Origin: Acidobacteriota bacterium
Lineage (GTDB): Bacteria > Acidobacteriota > Terriglobia > Bryobacterales > Bryobacteraceae
Direction: 5' to 3'
DNA length: 64,000 bases
Assembly: GCA_023436715.1 (NCBI GenBank)
Contig: JAEZIJ010000204.1
Coordinates: 1-64,000 of the forward strand
The notes below the pieces were generated by a model. It did no database searches. It worked only from the letters and a program-made list of their open reading frames with translations, and had not been told where the DNA came from. This document shows positions 8,481-17,473 of the stretch, one piece after another (position 1 is the stretch's first letter; every line of letters begins with the position of its first letter). A program made the translations under genes and the position numbers.

Positions 8481-10169
8481 ATGAAGGCGAAGAACTTGTG
8501 TATCTGCCTGTGGGCGTTCGGTCTGGCAGCCGCGGTGCCAAGTGTGCAGGCTGCAGGGCAGAATGATACGAAAAAATCGGAAGTAGCCCAGGCGCAGCGC
8601 GAGACCGTCGCCAAGCCGATGAGCGAAAGGGAGCGCCGCAGACGGGAGCAGAAGCTCAGGAAGGAACTCGAGAGCCCGTTCAAGAAGTGGCTGGACGAGG
8701 ACGTGGGCTACATCATCACGGATGAGGAGCGCGCCGCGTTCAAGCGCCTCTCCACCGACGAGGAGCGCGAGCAGTTCATCGAGCAGTTCTGGCTCCGGCG
8801 CGATCCCACCCCGGACTCTCTGGAAAACGAGTTCCGTGAAGAGCATTACCGCCGCATAGCGTACGCGAACGAGCGCTATGCGTCCGGCATCCCGGGCTGG
8901 AAGACAGACCGCGGCAGGATCTACATAACTTTCGGGCCGCCGGACGAGAACGAGTCCCATCCCTCGGGCGGCACCTACGAACGGCCGATGGAAGAGGGCG
9001 GCGGCACGACCTCGACCTATCCCTTTGAGAAGTGGCGCTATCGCTGGATTGAGGGCATCGGCACCGACGTCAACATCGAGTTTGTCGACCCGACGATGAC
9101 CGGCGAGTACCGCATGACCATGGATCCGTCCGAAAAAGACGCCCTGATGATGGTGCCCAACGCCGGCCTCACGCTGTATGAGCAGATGGGGCTGACGTCC
9201 AAGAACGACCGATTCAACCGCACGGACGGCACGCGCCTGGGCATCGGCGACATGGCAACCTCCTCGCGCATGAACCAGTTCGAGCGACTGGAACAGTACG
9301 CCAAGCTCCAGAAACCGCCGACGGTGAAGTTCAAGGACCTCGAGGCAGTCGTAAACACCCGGATCACGTACAACCTGCTGCCCGTAAGGGTGCGCACGGA
9401 TTTTATCCGGATGACGGAGTCCACCGTGCTCACCAGCGTAACGGTGCAACTAGATAATAAGGACCTCCAGTTCCAGGATAAAGAAGGCGTCAGCAAGGCC
9501 ATGGTGAATATGTACGCGCGAGTCACCTCCATGGCACGGCGCCCCGTGAACGTATGGGAAGAACCGGTGGTGATCGAGACCCCGACTGAGATGCTGCAGC
9601 AGGCCACGGGCCGCGCCTCCATCTACAACCACTCGGTGTTCCTGGCTCCCGGCACGTACAGGTTGAACGTGGTGGTAAAAGACGTGGTCGGCGGCACGAT
9701 GAACAACTACGAGGCTGCGCTGCATGTGCCGCGGTTCGAAGAGGAAAAGCTGGCATCCAGCAGCGTAATTCTGGCCGACCTGATCGAGAAGGTGCCTACC
9801 CGCAACATCGGCACCGGCCAGTTCGTGATTGGCGATTCCAAAGTCCGCCCGCGCGTGAGCGACGCGTTCAGGCGGGACGAGAAGATGGGCATCTACGTCC
9901 AGCTTTATAATTTCCAGCCGGACGAGAAGACGCAGAAACCGAACGGAACGATCGATTACGAGGTCGTCCGGAACGGCAACAACCAGAAGGTTTTGGAGTT
10001 CAGCGAGGACGTAACCGGCCTGCCCGGCGCTTCAGCCCAGCAGGTAACCGTGGAGAAGCTGCTGCCCCTCAAAACTCTCGAACCGGGGCAGTATACTTTG
10101 AAGATGAAAGTGACGGACCGGCTGAGGAACCAGGTACTAACGCCGTCCACCACTTTTACTGTAAACTGA
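8481..10169 (+). CDS. GWxTD-domain exported protein
   Basis: The product has 562 residues. The ATG at 8481 follows GGAGAGG with good spacing and opens a signal peptide (LCICLWAFGLAAAVPSVQA). A charged region follows, then the GWxTD domain: FIEQFWLRRDPTPDS, ANERYASGIPGWKTDRGRIYI with GWKTD at 139-143, and a GPPDE motif. The domain is typical of Acidobacteriota and relatives and its function is unknown; the C-terminal 250 residues look like beta-sandwich repeats. It is transcribed from the promoter at 8415 and is followed at 38 bases by a beta-barrel protein gene, suggesting a joint envelope role. Confidence 0.85.
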   Translation: MKAKNLCICLWAFGLAAAVPSVQAAGQNDTKKSEVAQAQRETVAKPMSERERRRREQKLRKELESPFKKWLDEDVGYIITDEERAAFKRLSTDEEREQFIEQFWLRRDPTPDSLENEFREEHYRRIAYANERYASGIPGWKTDRGRIYITFGPPDENESHPSGGTYERPMEEGGGTTSTYPFEKWRYRWIEGIGTDVNIEFVDPTMTGEYRMTMDPSEKDALMMVPNAGLTLYEQMGLTSKNDRFNRTDGTRLGIGDMATSSRMNQFERLEQYAKLQKPPTVKFKDLEAVVNTRITYNLLPVRVRTDFIRMTESTVLTSVTVQLDNKDLQFQDKEGVSKAMVNMYARVTSMARRPVNVWEEPVVIETPTEMLQQATGRASIYNHSVFLAPGTYRLNVVVKDVVGGTMNNYEAALHVPRFEEEKLASSSVILADLIEKVPTRNIGTGQFVIGDSKVRPRVSDAFRRDEKMGIYVQLYNFQPDEKTQKPNGTIDYEVVRNGNNQKVLEFSEDVTGLPGASAQQVTVEKLLPLKTLEPGQYTLKMKVTDRLRNQVLTPSTTFTVN

Positions 10170-10206
10170 GTTCAGGAGTTTTCCGGGCTTAGGCCCCCTT
10201 CTGCGC

Positions 10207-12000
10207 ATGAGCGCCAGGATGTCCATCAAGACGGTTGGCGTGCTTGCTGGCACACTGTACGGGATTTCTCTGTGTAACGGTGCCGCCGCTCCGGCGAAGG
10301 TATCTGGCAGCATAGCCGGGATGGTGAGCAACCCGTCGGGTATCCCCCAAATGGGGGCTACGGTATTTCTTTACAACCGCTTCGACCAGCTTCTGCAACG
10401 CTCCCTGACAACCGAGAAGGGCCTGTTTGGATTTGCGGCCCTCGCGCCGGGAGTCTATGCCATTCAGGTATCCCTGTCCAGCTACCTGCCCGCCCTGAAG
10501 CGCAACATCGTGGTGCAGCCGGGCATGCAGAGCCTGCTGAGCGTCAACCTGGCGACCGTGTTCAGTTCCATCCAACTGGTCGCTGTTTCACCGGGTGACA
10601 CGTCGCTGATGAGCGATGAATGGAAGTGGGTGCTGAGAAGTTCGAGTTCCACGCGGCCCGTCCTGCGGCTTCTGCCGGAACTCGGTCCGCCTCACGCGCC
10701 GCGCCGGGCTTCCACATCCGTGTTCTCCTCAACCAGGGGAATGGTGAAGGTCTCCGGTGGGGACCAGGGCTCGATACTGAGCAATGAACCAGACCTCGGC
10801 ACCGCCTTCGCTCTGGCCACTTCTTTCCTTGGCGAAAACCAGCTTCGATTCAGCGGAAATTTCGGGTACTCTTCAGGCTCGGGGCTCCCCACGGCCGCCT
10901 TTCGCACCAGCTTCCGGCGGGAGTTGGCCGGAGGCGAAGCTCCGGAAGTGAAAGTGACCATGCGCCAGTTGTACATGCCCGCGCGGGCGGGGACTGCGGT
11001 GCTCGGCGGCATGTCGGATTCGGCTCCGGTGCTGCGCACGTTGTCGGCCAGTCTGGCGGACCAGACGCGGCTTACGGACGATGTCCGGTTCGAATACGGG
11101 GCCACGTGGGATTCGGTGACCTTCCTCGACCGCTTGAACTACGTGAGCCCTTACGGGCGGCTGACGTATGATCGTGGCGACGGCGAGGTCTTGCAGATCA
11201 GCTACGCATCGGGGGCGCCGCCTCTGGATCTGCTCGCGCAGGAGCCTGGTAGCCGGATGGAGCTTCAGCAGGACCTCACGGGCCTTGCGGCATTCCCGAG
11301 AGTGAGTCTCCGCGGCGGTCGCGTGCAGGTTCAGCGCAACCAGAGTTGGGAAGTCGGCTACCGGCGCGGTTTTGAGTCTCTGACGTTCAGCGCCGCGCTG
11401 TTCAGCGAATCGGTCTCGAATGCCGCGGTCATGTCGACCGGATCACTCGGGTTCCAGGCTTCGCCGGATCTTCTGCCGGATGTATTCTCCGAAAGCTGGA
11501 TCGTCAACGCCGGTCACTATCGCAGTTTGGGCTATGTGGTGTCCGTGACGCAGAGACTTGCCGAGCACATTGACGCTTCGGTTGCGTTTGGCAGCGGCGG
11601 GGCGTTGGCCCCGGTCGGCGAACTCGAAGCCGGTAGTCCCGAGGAGTTGCGCGCAGCGATCCGCGAGAGGCGCCGCCATACGCTGACGATGCGGGTATCC
11701 GGACATCTCCCCCGCACCGGCACGCAGTTCGCAACGAGCTATCAGTGGGCGGACATGGCCTCTCTGACGCCGCAGCATGTGTACCTGACCCAGTCGATCG
11801 CACAGTCGGGTCTTGGCCTGAACGTGCAAGTGCATCAGCCTCTCCCCTATTTCGGCGGGCTCCCCGGACGGCTCGAAGCGACTGCCGACCTTCGGAACAT
11901 ACTCGAGCAGGGGTACGTGCCGCTCTACGCCGGCGTGCGCACCTCATACCTCATGCATACGCCCCGCAGCCTCCGGGGCGGCCTCAGCTTTATTTTCTGA
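10207..12000 (+). CDS. CarboxypepD_reg-like domain plus outer-membrane beta-barrel protein
   Basis: The product has 597 residues. An N-terminal signal peptide precedes a carboxypeptidase-regulatory-like beta-sandwich (GSIAGMVSNPSGIPQMGATV, then FGFAALAPGVYAIQV) at about residues 32-110, the domain that precedes TonB-dependent barrels. From about residue 190 the sequence is alternating polar/hydrophobic strands and ends in GGLSFIF with a terminal phenylalanine, the mark of a barrel inserted by BamA. No plug domain with a TonB box is evident, and at about 600 residues it is shorter than acidobacterial TonB-dependent 'oar-like' receptors. Role unknown; membrane placement is well supported. Confidence 0.7.
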   Translation: MSARMSIKTVGVLAGTLYGISLCNGAAAPAKVSGSIAGMVSNPSGIPQMGATVFLYNRFDQLLQRSLTTEKGLFGFAALAPGVYAIQVSLSSYLPALKRNIVVQPGMQSLLSVNLATVFSSIQLVAVSPGDTSLMSDEWKWVLRSSSSTRPVLRLLPELGPPHAPRRASTSVFSSTRGMVKVSGGDQGSILSNEPDLGTAFALATSFLGENQLRFSGNFGYSSGSGLPTAAFRTSFRRELAGGEAPEVKVTMRQLYMPARAGTAVLGGMSDSAPVLRTLSASLADQTRLTDDVRFEYGATWDSVTFLDRLNYVSPYGRLTYDRGDGEVLQISYASGAPPLDLLAQEPGSRMELQQDLTGLAAFPRVSLRGGRVQVQRNQSWEVGYRRGFESLTFSAALFSESVSNAAVMSTGSLGFQASPDLLPDVFSESWIVNAGHYRSLGYVVSVTQRLAEHIDASVAFGSGGALAPVGELEAGSPEELRAAIRERRRHTLTMRVSGHLPRTGTQFATSYQWADMASLTPQHVYLTQSIAQSGLGLNVQVHQPLPYFGGLPGRLEATADLRNILEQGYVPLYAGVRTSYLMHTPRSLRGGLSFIF

Positions 12001-12257
12001 GCCGGGCGCGCCGGACAAAGCCCGGCGGCAGCCCAGAAGGACTGACCCCACCTTGCGGGCAGGATCACGCCGAATCTTTCTTTTTTTCTTCTGCGATTTG
12101 ATACACTTCGAGCCCGGATGCCGGGGCAAGCCGGGCTGCGTGCATTAAGGTGGGTTCGTGAATCGGTCCGGTCCTCTCAGTTCTTTCCCGCCAGCAGACC
12201 CTAACGGCCTACCCAATTCCCTTCATAGGAGTACCGATAACGCCGGACCGATTCGCT

Positions 12258-12389
12258 TTACTTGCGGGCGCCCCGCTGCGGGCTTTTCACGCGGGACTGG
12301 CGCAGCTTCATGCGCCGCCGCTTCGGCTTGCTGATGATGAAAGTGCCGCTGCCCACATAAGTGGCCGTATAGAGTTTTTCGTCCGCCAA
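12258..12389 (-). CDS. Small basic protein, 43 residues
   Basis: A TTG at 12389 is preceded by AGGAG with a six-base spacer, and opens a 43-codon frame ending at 12258. The product starts ADEKLYTATYVGSGTFIISK and ends in a strongly basic run rich in Arg and Lys (KPKRRRMKLRQ, then SPQRGARK), reminiscent of small ribosome- or RNA-binding proteins. It stands alone, divergent from the MFS gene. I do not recognise the family; the ribosome site and composition make it more than a chance frame. The 257 bases between it and the upstream barrel gene show nothing clear. Confidence 0.55.
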   Translation of the reverse strand: MADEKLYTATYVGSGTFIISKPKRRRMKLRQSRVKSPQRGARK

Positions 12390-12412
12390 AGAATTCTCCT
12401 TCAAATCGTAAT

Positions 12413-13792
12413 TTGCCGATAGCTTTACTCGATTTTACCGCATGTGCATTATCCTGTAGATTGAACTCTCGCAAGTCCCTCCCCGAACCCGGCGACACGC
12501 TGCGCGCCTCGGCGGTTTCCTCGGAGCTGACAGCGGAACCCGAAGCCCTTCCATCAATACCCGAACCCGAAATCGATCGCCCCGGCTGGTCCCAGGTTTT
12601 TCGCGCGCTGCGCCACCGTAACTTCAAGCTGTTCGTGGCCGGACAAACCATCTCGCTGACGGGAACGTTCATGCAGACGGTGGCACAAAGTTGGCTGGTC
12701 TACCGCCTGACGCATTCGGAATTGCTGCTGGGCACCGCATGGTTCTGCACGCAGATTCCCGTCTTTATCCTTGGCCCCCTCGGCGGACTGGCGGCGGACC
12801 GGCACTCGCGGCATCGAATCGTCATCGCGACGCAAGTGTTTTCGATGATCCAGGCGCTTCTGCTGGCCATCCTGACCCTCACGGGAACCGTGCAAGTGTG
12901 GCATATCCTCGCGCTGGCGGTCATGCTGGGCGTCGTCAATGCGTTCGACATGCCGGGACGCCAGTCGCTTCTGATCCAGATGACCGGCAAGGACGACCTC
13001 CTTAGCGCCATCTCCCTGAACTCCACAATCTTTAACGCCGCGCGCGTTGTGGGCCCGGCCGCAGCCGGCCTGGCCGTTGCAGCGGTCGGCGAGGGCCTCT
13101 GCTTCCTTTTGAACGCGATCAGCTTCCTGGCGGTGATCGCTTCCCTGCTCGCGATGCGGCTGCCAAAGTTTGTCCCACAGAAGCGGGAATCGGCGTGGAC
13201 GCATTTGGTTGGCGGTTTCCGCTACGCATACGGCCAGCCCATGATCCGCGCGCTGCTGATGATGGTGGCGGCCGCGACTATCTCGGGCATGCCCGCGCTT
13301 GTTCTGCTGCCGTTTTTTGCGGACGGCATCTTTCATCGCGGCTCGCAGGGGCTCGGATTTCTGAGCGGCGCAATGGGGATCGGAGCGGTGATCGGCACGC
13401 TGGTTCTGGCGCGCCGGGCGCGAACGTCGGGCCTGATCAAGGTCGTTTTCCTGGGCGCTATGACTTTTGGCGCGAGCTACCTCGTCTTGGCGGGCTCTCC
13501 CTCGTTCTACCTTGCGCTGGCCATTATGCCGGTGATCGGCTTCAGCGTCATGCGGCACAACGCGTCGGCAAACACGCTCATACAGGTACTCATCCCGGAT
13601 GAGTATCGCGGCCGTATCATGGCGCTATACTCGATGACCGTGGTGGGAATCGGGCCGTTCGGCAGCCTCGCCGCGGGGGCACTGGCGGGCCGCTACGGAG
13701 CGCGGGTAACTGTGATGTGCGGGGGCGTCCTCTGCCTCATCGCCGCGACCCTTTTCCGCTTGAACGTACGTAAACTGCCGGAGTTGAAATAG
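12413..13792 (+). CDS. MFS transporter, EntS/MFS_3 type
   Basis: Up to 459 residues with twelve predicted helices. The opening of the membrane domain, FRALRHRNFKLFVAGQTIS, and the loop GGLAADRHSRHRIVIATQ with its RxxR pattern are those of the MFS_3 group that includes enterobactin exporter EntS. It probably exports a small molecule by proton antiport. The start is uncertain: TTG at 12413 and TTG at 12461 are in frame, neither with a good ribosome site, and the first 60 residues are hydrophilic and poorly conserved in appearance. The next gene starts four bases after the stop, so both are likely co-transcribed. Confidence 0.8.
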   Translation: MPIALLDFTACALSCRLNSRKSLPEPGDTLRASAVSSELTAEPEALPSIPEPEIDRPGWSQVFRALRHRNFKLFVAGQTISLTGTFMQTVAQSWLVYRLTHSELLLGTAWFCTQIPVFILGPLGGLAADRHSRHRIVIATQVFSMIQALLLAILTLTGTVQVWHILALAVMLGVVNAFDMPGRQSLLIQMTGKDDLLSAISLNSTIFNAARVVGPAAAGLAVAAVGEGLCFLLNAISFLAVIASLLAMRLPKFVPQKRESAWTHLVGGFRYAYGQPMIRALLMMVAAATISGMPALVLLPFFADGIFHRGSQGLGFLSGAMGIGAVIGTLVLARRARTSGLIKVVFLGAMTFGASYLVLAGSPSFYLALAIMPVIGFSVMRHNASANTLIQVLIPDEYRGRIMALYSMTVVGIGPFGSLAAGALAGRYGARVTVMCGGVLCLIAATLFRLNVRKLPELK

Positions 13793-13796
13793 GCCG

Positions 13797-15050
13797 ATGA
13801 AAAGAATCGTCGCACTCATCGCCGCGATTTACATCGCAATCGGGGCGGCCTGGTATCGCGCGCGGGCGGAATCGCCATTCGCCGAAATCGACGAGATCAT
13901 GGCCGAACTGAGCAAGATCACCGGTCTGGCCCAGTTGAAGAAGGTGGAGTACGCGCGCATCGATAAGGACGGCGTCAGGCAGTTTCTCGAAGAACGGGTG
14001 AAAGAAGCGGTGAAGCCGGAAGAGATCCGCGCCGAGGAACTCGTACTCAAGAAGTTCGGATTCGTTCCCGCGGATTTCGATCTGAAGAAGACCATGATCG
14101 AACTGCTCTCCGAGCAGGCGGCCGCGTTTTACGACTACCGGAAGAAGAAGCTGTTTCTGATCGATTCCTCTTCGGATGCCGTGCAGCATTCCGCTCTCGT
14201 TCATGAACTGGCCCACGCTCTCGCCGACCAGCACTTCCATCTGGATAAATACGTGGACCGCGCAGCCAAGGAGGACGACAGTTCGTTTGCGCGCCTGGCT
14301 GTCATGGAAGGCCAGGCCACGTGGCTGATGTCGGAGTATCTCACCGAGCGGACCGGGCAATCGCTCAAGGATTCGCCGGTGCTCGTGAAACTGATGAGCA
14401 GCGCGACCGAGGTTTCGAGCGGCCAGTATCCGGTGTTCGACCGCGCGCCGCTGTACCTGCGCGAGACGCTGCTGTTTCCGTACGCCCAGGGGCTGCTGTT
14501 CCAGCATGCCGTCATCGAGAAGATGGACAAGGCCGGGTTTACGGAAGTATTCCGGCGCCCGCCGGTCAGTACGCAGCAGATCCTGCATCCCGAAAAATAC
14601 TTCGCCGGCGTCAAGCCCGTCCGTCCCCCGCTGCCCAAGGTTGAGAACGGGCGCCAGTGGCGGACGTTTACGGATGGCGATCTCGGCGAACTCGACCATG
14701 CCATTCTGCTGAAGCAGTACGCAGGCCAGAAGGAGTCCGCCGAGCTGTCGCCGGCCTGGAGAGGCGGGTATTACCGGCTGCTCGAGAACAAGCAGGACGG
14801 GCGGATGGCGCTCGTATACGCTTCCGAGTGGGCCGATGAAGCTTCCGCCCGCAACTTCTTCGATCTCTACAGGAAAGTATTGAAGGGCAAGTGGAAGACG
14901 TTCGCGGTCGAGAGCGAATCCGTGGACGCGATTGCCGGTCGTGGCGATGACGGGTACTTCCTCGTGACGCTCGATGGGAATCGAGTTTCGAGTCTCGAAG
15001 GCATGACCGCGCCGGTGCGCGCACAGACCGCGGTGAAAGCGATACACTGA
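13797..15050 (+). CDS. Exported HExxH metallopeptidase-like protein
   Basis: This protein of 417 residues has a signal peptide or anchor (IVALIAAIYIAIGAAWYRARA). At about residue 138 it has LVHELAHALADQHF, an HExxH zinc motif, and about 35 residues further MEGQATWLMSEYL offers a glutamate ligand, which fits gluzincins. A coiled stretch precedes the motif and a 150-residue C-terminal region follows. It is probably periplasmic. Neighbours are an MFS exporter four bases upstream and a thioredoxin-like protein 22 bases downstream; together they could form a cassette for a processed or exported product, which is inference only. Confidence 0.7.
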   Translation: MKRIVALIAAIYIAIGAAWYRARAESPFAEIDEIMAELSKITGLAQLKKVEYARIDKDGVRQFLEERVKEAVKPEEIRAEELVLKKFGFVPADFDLKKTMIELLSEQAAAFYDYRKKKLFLIDSSSDAVQHSALVHELAHALADQHFHLDKYVDRAAKEDDSSFARLAVMEGQATWLMSEYLTERTGQSLKDSPVLVKLMSSATEVSSGQYPVFDRAPLYLRETLLFPYAQGLLFQHAVIEKMDKAGFTEVFRRPPVSTQQILHPEKYFAGVKPVRPPLPKVENGRQWRTFTDGDLGELDHAILLKQYAGQKESAELSPAWRGGYYRLLENKQDGRMALVYASEWADEASARNFFDLYRKVLKGKWKTFAVESESVDAIAGRGDDGYFLVTLDGNRVSSLEGMTAPVRAQTAVKAIH

Positions 15051-15072
15051 AAATTCAAGGAGGAAAGGGAGC

Positions 15073-15657
15073 TTGACCCGTCGTCTCTTCGCCCTTGCAG
15101 TGGGAATCGGACTGAGTTTTCCGGCGCTTTTTGCCGCCGAGGTCCCCCGCCCCGCTCCGGAACTCGTTATCCGGCAGGTAAACAAACCGCAGCTTCTGCT
15201 CAGCCAGTTTCGCGGCAAAGTGGTTGCGGTTGAATTCCTGCAGACGACCTGCCCGCATTGCCAGAACGCCTCGGCGCTGCTGAACAAGATGGGGGAGGAG
15301 TACGGGCCGCGCGGCTTTCAGCCCATCGGGATTGCGTTCAACGACATGGCGACAATGCTGGTGCCGGATTACGTCAACCAGCTCGGACTCAAGTTCCCGG
15401 TTGGCGTGGGTACCCGCGAAGAGGTCATCAGCTACCTCCAGCACCCGGTGGTCGAGATGATGTACGTGCCGCAGTTGATCTTCATTGACCGGAAAGGCAT
15501 CATCCGGGCGCAGTACGCCGGCCAGAGCGATTTTTTCAAGGACGAAGAGAAGAACATGCGCAAGCAAATCGAAGCGCTGCTGAACGAGCCGGCCGGCGGC
15601 GCCAAGGCGGCTCCGTCCAAGACGAAGGCCAAGCCGGCTTCGAAGACTTCGAAATAG
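15073..15657 (+). CDS. TlpA/ResA-like thiol-disulfide protein
   Basis: A TTG start at 15073 follows AAGGAGGAAAGGGAG. The 194-residue product has a signal peptide ending FAA, then a thioredoxin fold of the AhpC/TSA-TlpA group with the redox motif TTCPHC at about residue 57-62, VPQLIFIDRKG (the cis-proline VP) and a lysine/alanine-rich tail. It should act in the periplasm in disulfide reduction or cytochrome maturation. Its stop codon overlaps the -35 element of the tRNA promoter. Confidence 0.85.
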   Translation: MTRRLFALAVGIGLSFPALFAAEVPRPAPELVIRQVNKPQLLLSQFRGKVVAVEFLQTTCPHCQNASALLNKMGEEYGPRGFQPIGIAFNDMATMLVPDYVNQLGLKFPVGVGTREEVISYLQHPVVEMMYVPQLIFIDRKGIIRAQYAGQSDFFKDEEKNMRKQIEALLNEPAGGAKAAPSKTKAKPASKTSK

Positions 15658-15683
15658 ACTTTCCCGTCCGCAGGCTTTAGAAT
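15655..15683 (+). promoter_or_regulatory. Promoter of tRNA-Arg
   Basis: TAGACT at 15655-15660 and TAGAAT at 15678-15683 are 17 bases apart, and the -10 box ends 16 bases before the mature tRNA 5' end at 15700. Confidence 0.5.
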
Positions 15684-15699
15684 GGTTTAAGTTCGTTGT

Positions 15700-15776
15700 G
15701 CGCCCGTAGCTCAGCTGGATAGAGCGCTTGCCTCCGGAGCAAGAGGTCGGCCGTTCGAATCGGCCCGGGCGTACCA
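15700..15776 (+). tRNA. tRNA-Arg (anticodon CCG)
   Basis: The 77 bases fold into a full cloverleaf: acceptor GCGCCCG with CGGGCGT (first pair G-U), D arm GCTC/GAGC, anticodon stem CTTGC/GCAAG around CTCCGGA giving anticodon CCG, T arm GGCCG/CGGCC with TTCGAAT, and an encoded CCA. It is the last host gene before the prophage, and tRNA 3' ends are the usual integration sites of tyrosine recombinases. Confidence 0.96.
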
Positions 15777-15877
15777 CCCTTCCTAAAGAATCCAACGACT
15801 TACAGGAGGAGTCCGAGCCTCCTGGCCCACCCAGAACCCTTGCCGAGCCCGCCTTTTCTGACGATTCTGACAAGCAA

Positions 15878-16057
15878 TTGACCAGTAGCGCGCCCGTGGC
15901 GCAAGAGGTCGATCCTCTCTGCGACTACGCCCGCCCCCGCTTCAACGCCCGCCGGCACAAGCATGTTCTTCCCCAGGAAGGAGTGAACGTTTGCATGGCC
16001 TGTGGGCGGGCATGGGAACGCGGGAGCGTCGGCTTCGTGGAGGCACCCGATGCCTAA
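15878..16057 (+). CDS. Small CxxC protein, first phage gene
   Basis: The frame open here runs back into the tRNA gene, so the true start must be internal; TTG at 15878 or GTG at 15896 are the candidates and give about 54-60 residues. The C-terminal half holds LCDY, HKH and VCMACGRAWE, a possible single zinc site. The stop overlaps the start of the next gene by eight bases. Function unknown. Confidence 0.45.
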   Translation: MTSSAPVAQEVDPLCDYARPRFNARRHKHVLPQEGVNVCMACGRAWERGSVGFVEAPDA

Positions 16058-16442
16058 ACCCCTCGACGTCGTAGGCACGCTCGGAAGCTGCGGCTACCAG
16101 ATCGTGGACCTGTCATCCGACGCCGCCCGCTGCCACTACTACTTCGCCCGCCTGATCGACCCCCTCCGCGCCATCGCCCGCAGCCACGGTTACGCCCTGG
16201 CCACACACGGCAGCCTGGCGCGCGACATCGACCTGATCGCGGCGCCGTGGGTCGAGAACGTGTCCGAGCCGCAGATGTTGGCTGAGGCCATCCGCGCCGA
16301 GGTTGAGCGGATCATCGGGCACGCCTTCCTGGACGCATACGTGTTTCCTCTCCGCAAGCCGCACGGCCGGCTGTGCTGGTCGTTTCATCTGGGCGGCGGG
16401 CCGTACATCGATCTGTCGGTGATGGTGGGGAGGTGCGCGTAA
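16050..16442 (+). CDS. Nucleotidyltransferase-like phage protein
   Basis: The product is 130 residues from the ATG at 16050, which overlaps the previous stop. The central segment THGSLARDIDLIAAPW has the GS...DxD arrangement of minimal nucleotidyltransferases (G-S followed by a DID pair), and the C-terminal part GRLCWSFHLGGGPYIDLSV could give the third acidic residue. Such proteins occur in many phage early regions but their substrates are not known. An AMP- or phosphate-transferring role on a host molecule is inference. Confidence 0.6.
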   Translation: MPKPLDVVGTLGSCGYQIVDLSSDAARCHYYFARLIDPLRAIARSHGYALATHGSLARDIDLIAAPWVENVSEPQMLAEAIRAEVERIIGHAFLDAYVFPLRKPHGRLCWSFHLGGGPYIDLSVMVGRCA

Positions 16443-16825
16443 TGCTGGTCAAATACTTCCACCCACCCAAAGACTCCGACGGCGAGTATATGGCTCACGC
16501 CAACATCATCTGGGCGGACCGCGACCGCGGAAGCGGCTACTATTCCGTCAGCCGATTCGCGATGCGGAACGGAAGGTTCCCGGCTTCCCACCCATGCGCA
16601 CCTTTCGACGATGCTGATCCCGGCAATTCCCAAATGGGCGGATCGAAGCGATTGGCTGCCTTCAGGGCACGCGGATATTGGGCGTCATGCTTCCCAGAGG
16701 GGGATGGGATCACCCTCAAGTGGTGGTCCGATGTGCCAAATCCTACCGAGAAAACGGCGGAGGACGTCACGCGCGACATCAGGGAGTGTTTCGGCTGGGA
16801 GGTACAGGCCGGGAGGTGCGCGTGA
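16442..16825 (+). CDS. Hypothetical phage protein
   Basis: A 127-residue product; start ATG at 16442 shares its A with the previous TAA. It is aromatic-rich (KYFHPP, WADRDRGSGYYS, KWWSDVP) with an acidic C terminus and no recognisable motif or membrane segment. Translational coupling to both neighbours is suggested by the overlaps. Function unknown. Confidence 0.55.
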   Translation: MLVKYFHPPKDSDGEYMAHANIIWADRDRGSGYYSVSRFAMRNGRFPASHPCAPFDDADPGNSQMGGSKRLAAFRARGYWASCFPEGDGITLKWWSDVPNPTEKTAEDVTRDIRECFGWEVQAGRCA

Positions 16826-17127
16826 CCAATATTGCCGCCCTGGACGCCGAAGGTCGAAGCCTGATCTGGAGGGCAGCAGACCTCCGCGCAAGGTTCATAC
16901 TGCTGCATCGCGCCGAGGTGCTTTTCGAACAGGGAGAGAACCGGGCCGCCTGCACGCTGATTCACGCCCTGGAGTACCTCAAGGACCGCCTGGCGTATGA
17001 GCTTTATCCGTGGCCGAAAAACTGCGTACCGGCAGACTTCGGTACGGACTGGCGAGAAACGGTTGAACTTCCTCCAGGCAGCGCGGCCACCACGCACGCC
17101 CATCCCACGGAGGACACCAATGCCTGA
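16822..17127 (+). CDS. Hypothetical phage protein
   Basis: GTG at 16822 overlaps the previous stop (GTGA). The 101-residue product is mainly helical up to about residue 65 (WRAADLRARFILLHRAEVLF), followed by a proline- and histidine-rich tail. No family recognised. Confidence 0.5.
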   Translation: MTNIAALDAEGRSLIWRAADLRARFILLHRAEVLFEQGENRAACTLIHALEYLKDRLAYELYPWPKNCVPADFGTDWRETVELPPGSAATTHAHPTEDTNA

Positions 17128-17473
17128 GATGCGAGACGAAGAGATCATCTGCCAGTTCATGGAACCGCGGCCGGAGCACCCTCCGTACAGTTGGCAGTCG
17201 CAGATCGAGTGGGGCAGGCCGACGCCGGGCGGATGGTGGTACGCGGACTCGACCGTAGGGGTTCACGGGCATTGGAGACCGTGCGAACTAACCCTCGACC
17301 GCCTGCGGCTCGTCGAAGCGCGGCTGACGGATGAGCAGTGGGATCTGTACCGGGCCATCCTGACCATCCACAGTATATGGACCGACAGGCATCTCATCCA
17401 TCTCGCTCCGGACCAAAAAGTCAAGGCACTGGCGGAAGTGCTGCGATCTTCCAAGGAGCAGGCCGATGCCTGA
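17120..17473 (+). CDS. Hypothetical phage protein
   Basis: ATG at 17120 follows GGAGG at 17109 and overlaps the previous gene by eight bases. The 117-residue protein has a tryptophan/glycine-rich first half (YSWQSQIEWGRPTPGGWW) and a helical second half with TDEQWDLYRAIL. No motif ties it to a known family. Confidence 0.55.
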   Translation: MPEMRDEEIICQFMEPRPEHPPYSWQSQIEWGRPTPGGWWYADSTVGVHGHWRPCELTLDRLRLVEARLTDEQWDLYRAILTIHSIWTDRHLIHLAPDQKVKALAEVLRSSKEQADA

